Source: an uncultured Propionibacteriaceae bacterium
Lineage (GTDB): Bacteria > Actinomycetota > Actinomycetes > Propionibacteriales > Propionibacteriaceae
NCBI GenBank assembly: GCA_937859105.1
Contig: CALMAD010000004.1
Location: forward strand, 1-5,775
DNA: 5,775 bases
Reading direction: 5' to 3'
The notes under the pieces are model-generated. The model had not been told where the DNA came from and did not search any database. It saw nothing but the letters and a program-made list of their open reading frames with translations. Positions 5,260 to 5,775 of this stretch are shown piece after piece. Both the position numbers and the translations under genes were made by a program. Numbering within the stretch: position 1 is the stretch's first letter; each line of letters begins with the position of its first letter.

Positions 5260-5775
5260 ATGCCTGATTTCACGTGGGGCCTCATGATGATGGTCGTGGG
5301 CATGGGGGTCGTGTTCCTCCTGCTGTTCGTCCTCATGGGCATCCTGATGCTGATCGGACGCCTCGACCGGCAGCCGTCCGCGCCGGCGGTCGAGCCGGCG
5401 CCCGCGCCCGCACCCGAAGATGTCCCGCTGCGGCCCGCGTTCCTGGACGTGACGTGGTTGCAGAACTACGACGTGCGGTTCGTCGACGGTGCCGCGCCGG
5501 TCCCCGGAGACGGCGAATCCGACTCCTCGACCACGACGCTGTGGGTTCGCGGTAACCCGCCCTGGCCGCTGGACTTCGCGTCGCTCACCGCGGTCTGCGA
5601 CATCTTCTACCCGCGCGTGTTCTTGCGCCGTGGCGGATTCGTCCCGGCCGGCACCATCTCGTTCACGGGGTACTTCCACGCCGACGAAGCTCAACTGGCC
5701 GAGCAGGGCGACGACTACCTGCTGGGCACGGCACGGGCACAACGCTTCTCGGCGGGCCACTTCGACCAGTCGGCG
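5260..5775 (+). CDS. OadG/MmdD-like membrane subunit fused to a thioesterase-like hot-dog domain (partial, runs off the window)
   Basis: 172 residues are visible and the frame is open at the edge. Residues 5-33 (TWGLMMMVVGMGVVFLLL and onwards) form one membrane helix typical of OadG/MmdD small subunits of Na+-pumping decarboxylases; these anchor and help assemble the carboxyltransferase. Residues 37-58 are a Pro/Ala-rich linker. From about 59 the sequence matches the C-terminal hot-dog domain of TesB-like/4HBT_3 acyl-CoA thioesterases: YDVRFVDG (70-77), PLDFASLTAVCDIFYPR (103-119), GTISFTGYFH (131-140) and the GHFDQSA end. By hand alignment to E. coli TesB recalled from memory, Asp114 and Thr132 fall on catalytic Asp204 and Thr228. 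The Gln278 equivalent would lie about 10 residues beyond the edge. The N-terminal hot-dog half is absent. There is no stop, frameshift or convincing internal start between the two parts. It lies 9 bp after the carboxyltransferase gene with a coupled ribosome binding site. Domain assignments are fairly firm; function of the fusion is unknown. Confidence 0.8.
   Translation, partial: MPDFTWGLMMMVVGMGVVFLLLFVLMGILMLIGRLDRQPSAPAVEPAPAPAPEDVPLRPAFLDVTWLQNYDVRFVDGAAPVPGDGESDSSTTTLWVRGNPPWPLDFASLTAVCDIFYPRVFLRRGGFVPAGTISFTGYFHADEAQLAEQGDDYLLGTARAQRFSAGHFDQSA

Noticed and set aside
3673..5760. Long minus-strand open frame (695 codons) opposite the carboxyltransferase and fusion genes
   Set aside because: It is antisense to a clearly conserved protein, rich in Arg/Asp/His/Val from G+C-biased codons, has no recognisable domain and crosses the gene boundary. 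It is a shadow frame.
5260..5775. Explaining the fusion as a frameshifted or decayed pair of genes
   Set aside because: I translated the region by hand: the frame is open from the ATG at 5260 to the edge, with no stop. The linker is too short to hide an N-terminal hot-dog half, and the GTG at 5449 has no ribosome binding site. An assembly error cannot be excluded from the sequence alone.

Overview
The window is G+C-rich (my estimate is close to 70%) with dense coding. It shows strong G/C preference at third codon positions, GTG/TTG starts and a methylmalonyl-CoA carboxyltransferase 12S-type gene. Together these suggest a high-GC actinobacterium, plausibly a Propionibacteriaceae relative that uses methylmalonyl-CoA/propionate chemistry. 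The taxonomic call is an inference from gene content and from my recollection of the Propionibacterium 12S sequence.

Left part (1-2655): a minus-strand pair, a PrpF-family isomerase (2544 to 1423) followed by a MatC/SLC13-type carboxylate permease (1314 to 55). It is divergent from a LysR-type regulator (2656 to 3573, plus strand). The 111-bp divergent intergenic region carries a perfect ATTAAG-N5-CTTAAT dyad containing the T-N11-A LysR-box pattern, plus a second smaller dyad centred exactly 30 bp away. The arrangement looks like a self-contained inducible uptake-and-isomerisation module for an unsaturated di- or tricarboxylate: the permease brings the acid in, the isomerase moves its double bond, and the LysR protein senses it. 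The substrate is not determined by the sequence. Aconitate or methylaconitate-like acids are the natural candidates from known PrpF relatives.

Middle (3574-3705): a 132-bp intergenic region with a 12-bp-stem hairpin and an overlapping 10-bp perfect palindrome (TTGACGTCAA) upstream of the next operon.

Right part (3706-5775): a full-length biotin-dependent carboxyltransferase (12S/MmdA type, 514 aa). After 9 bp, with a Shine-Dalgarno overlapping its stop codon, comes a gene that starts as an OadG/MmdD-like single-pass membrane subunit. It then runs in frame, through a Pro/Ala linker, into an acyl-CoA thioesterase C-terminal (hot-dog) domain, and is cut by the window edge. The gene order carboxyltransferase then OadG-like subunit matches Na+-pumping methylmalonyl-CoA decarboxylase operons (mmdA-mmdD). 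The thioesterase-like fusion is unexpected and is the most interesting thing in the window: it would tether a CoA-thioester-binding or hydrolysing fold to the membrane next to a methylmalonyl-CoA carboxyltransferase. No RNA genes, mobile elements or CRISPR arrays were seen.
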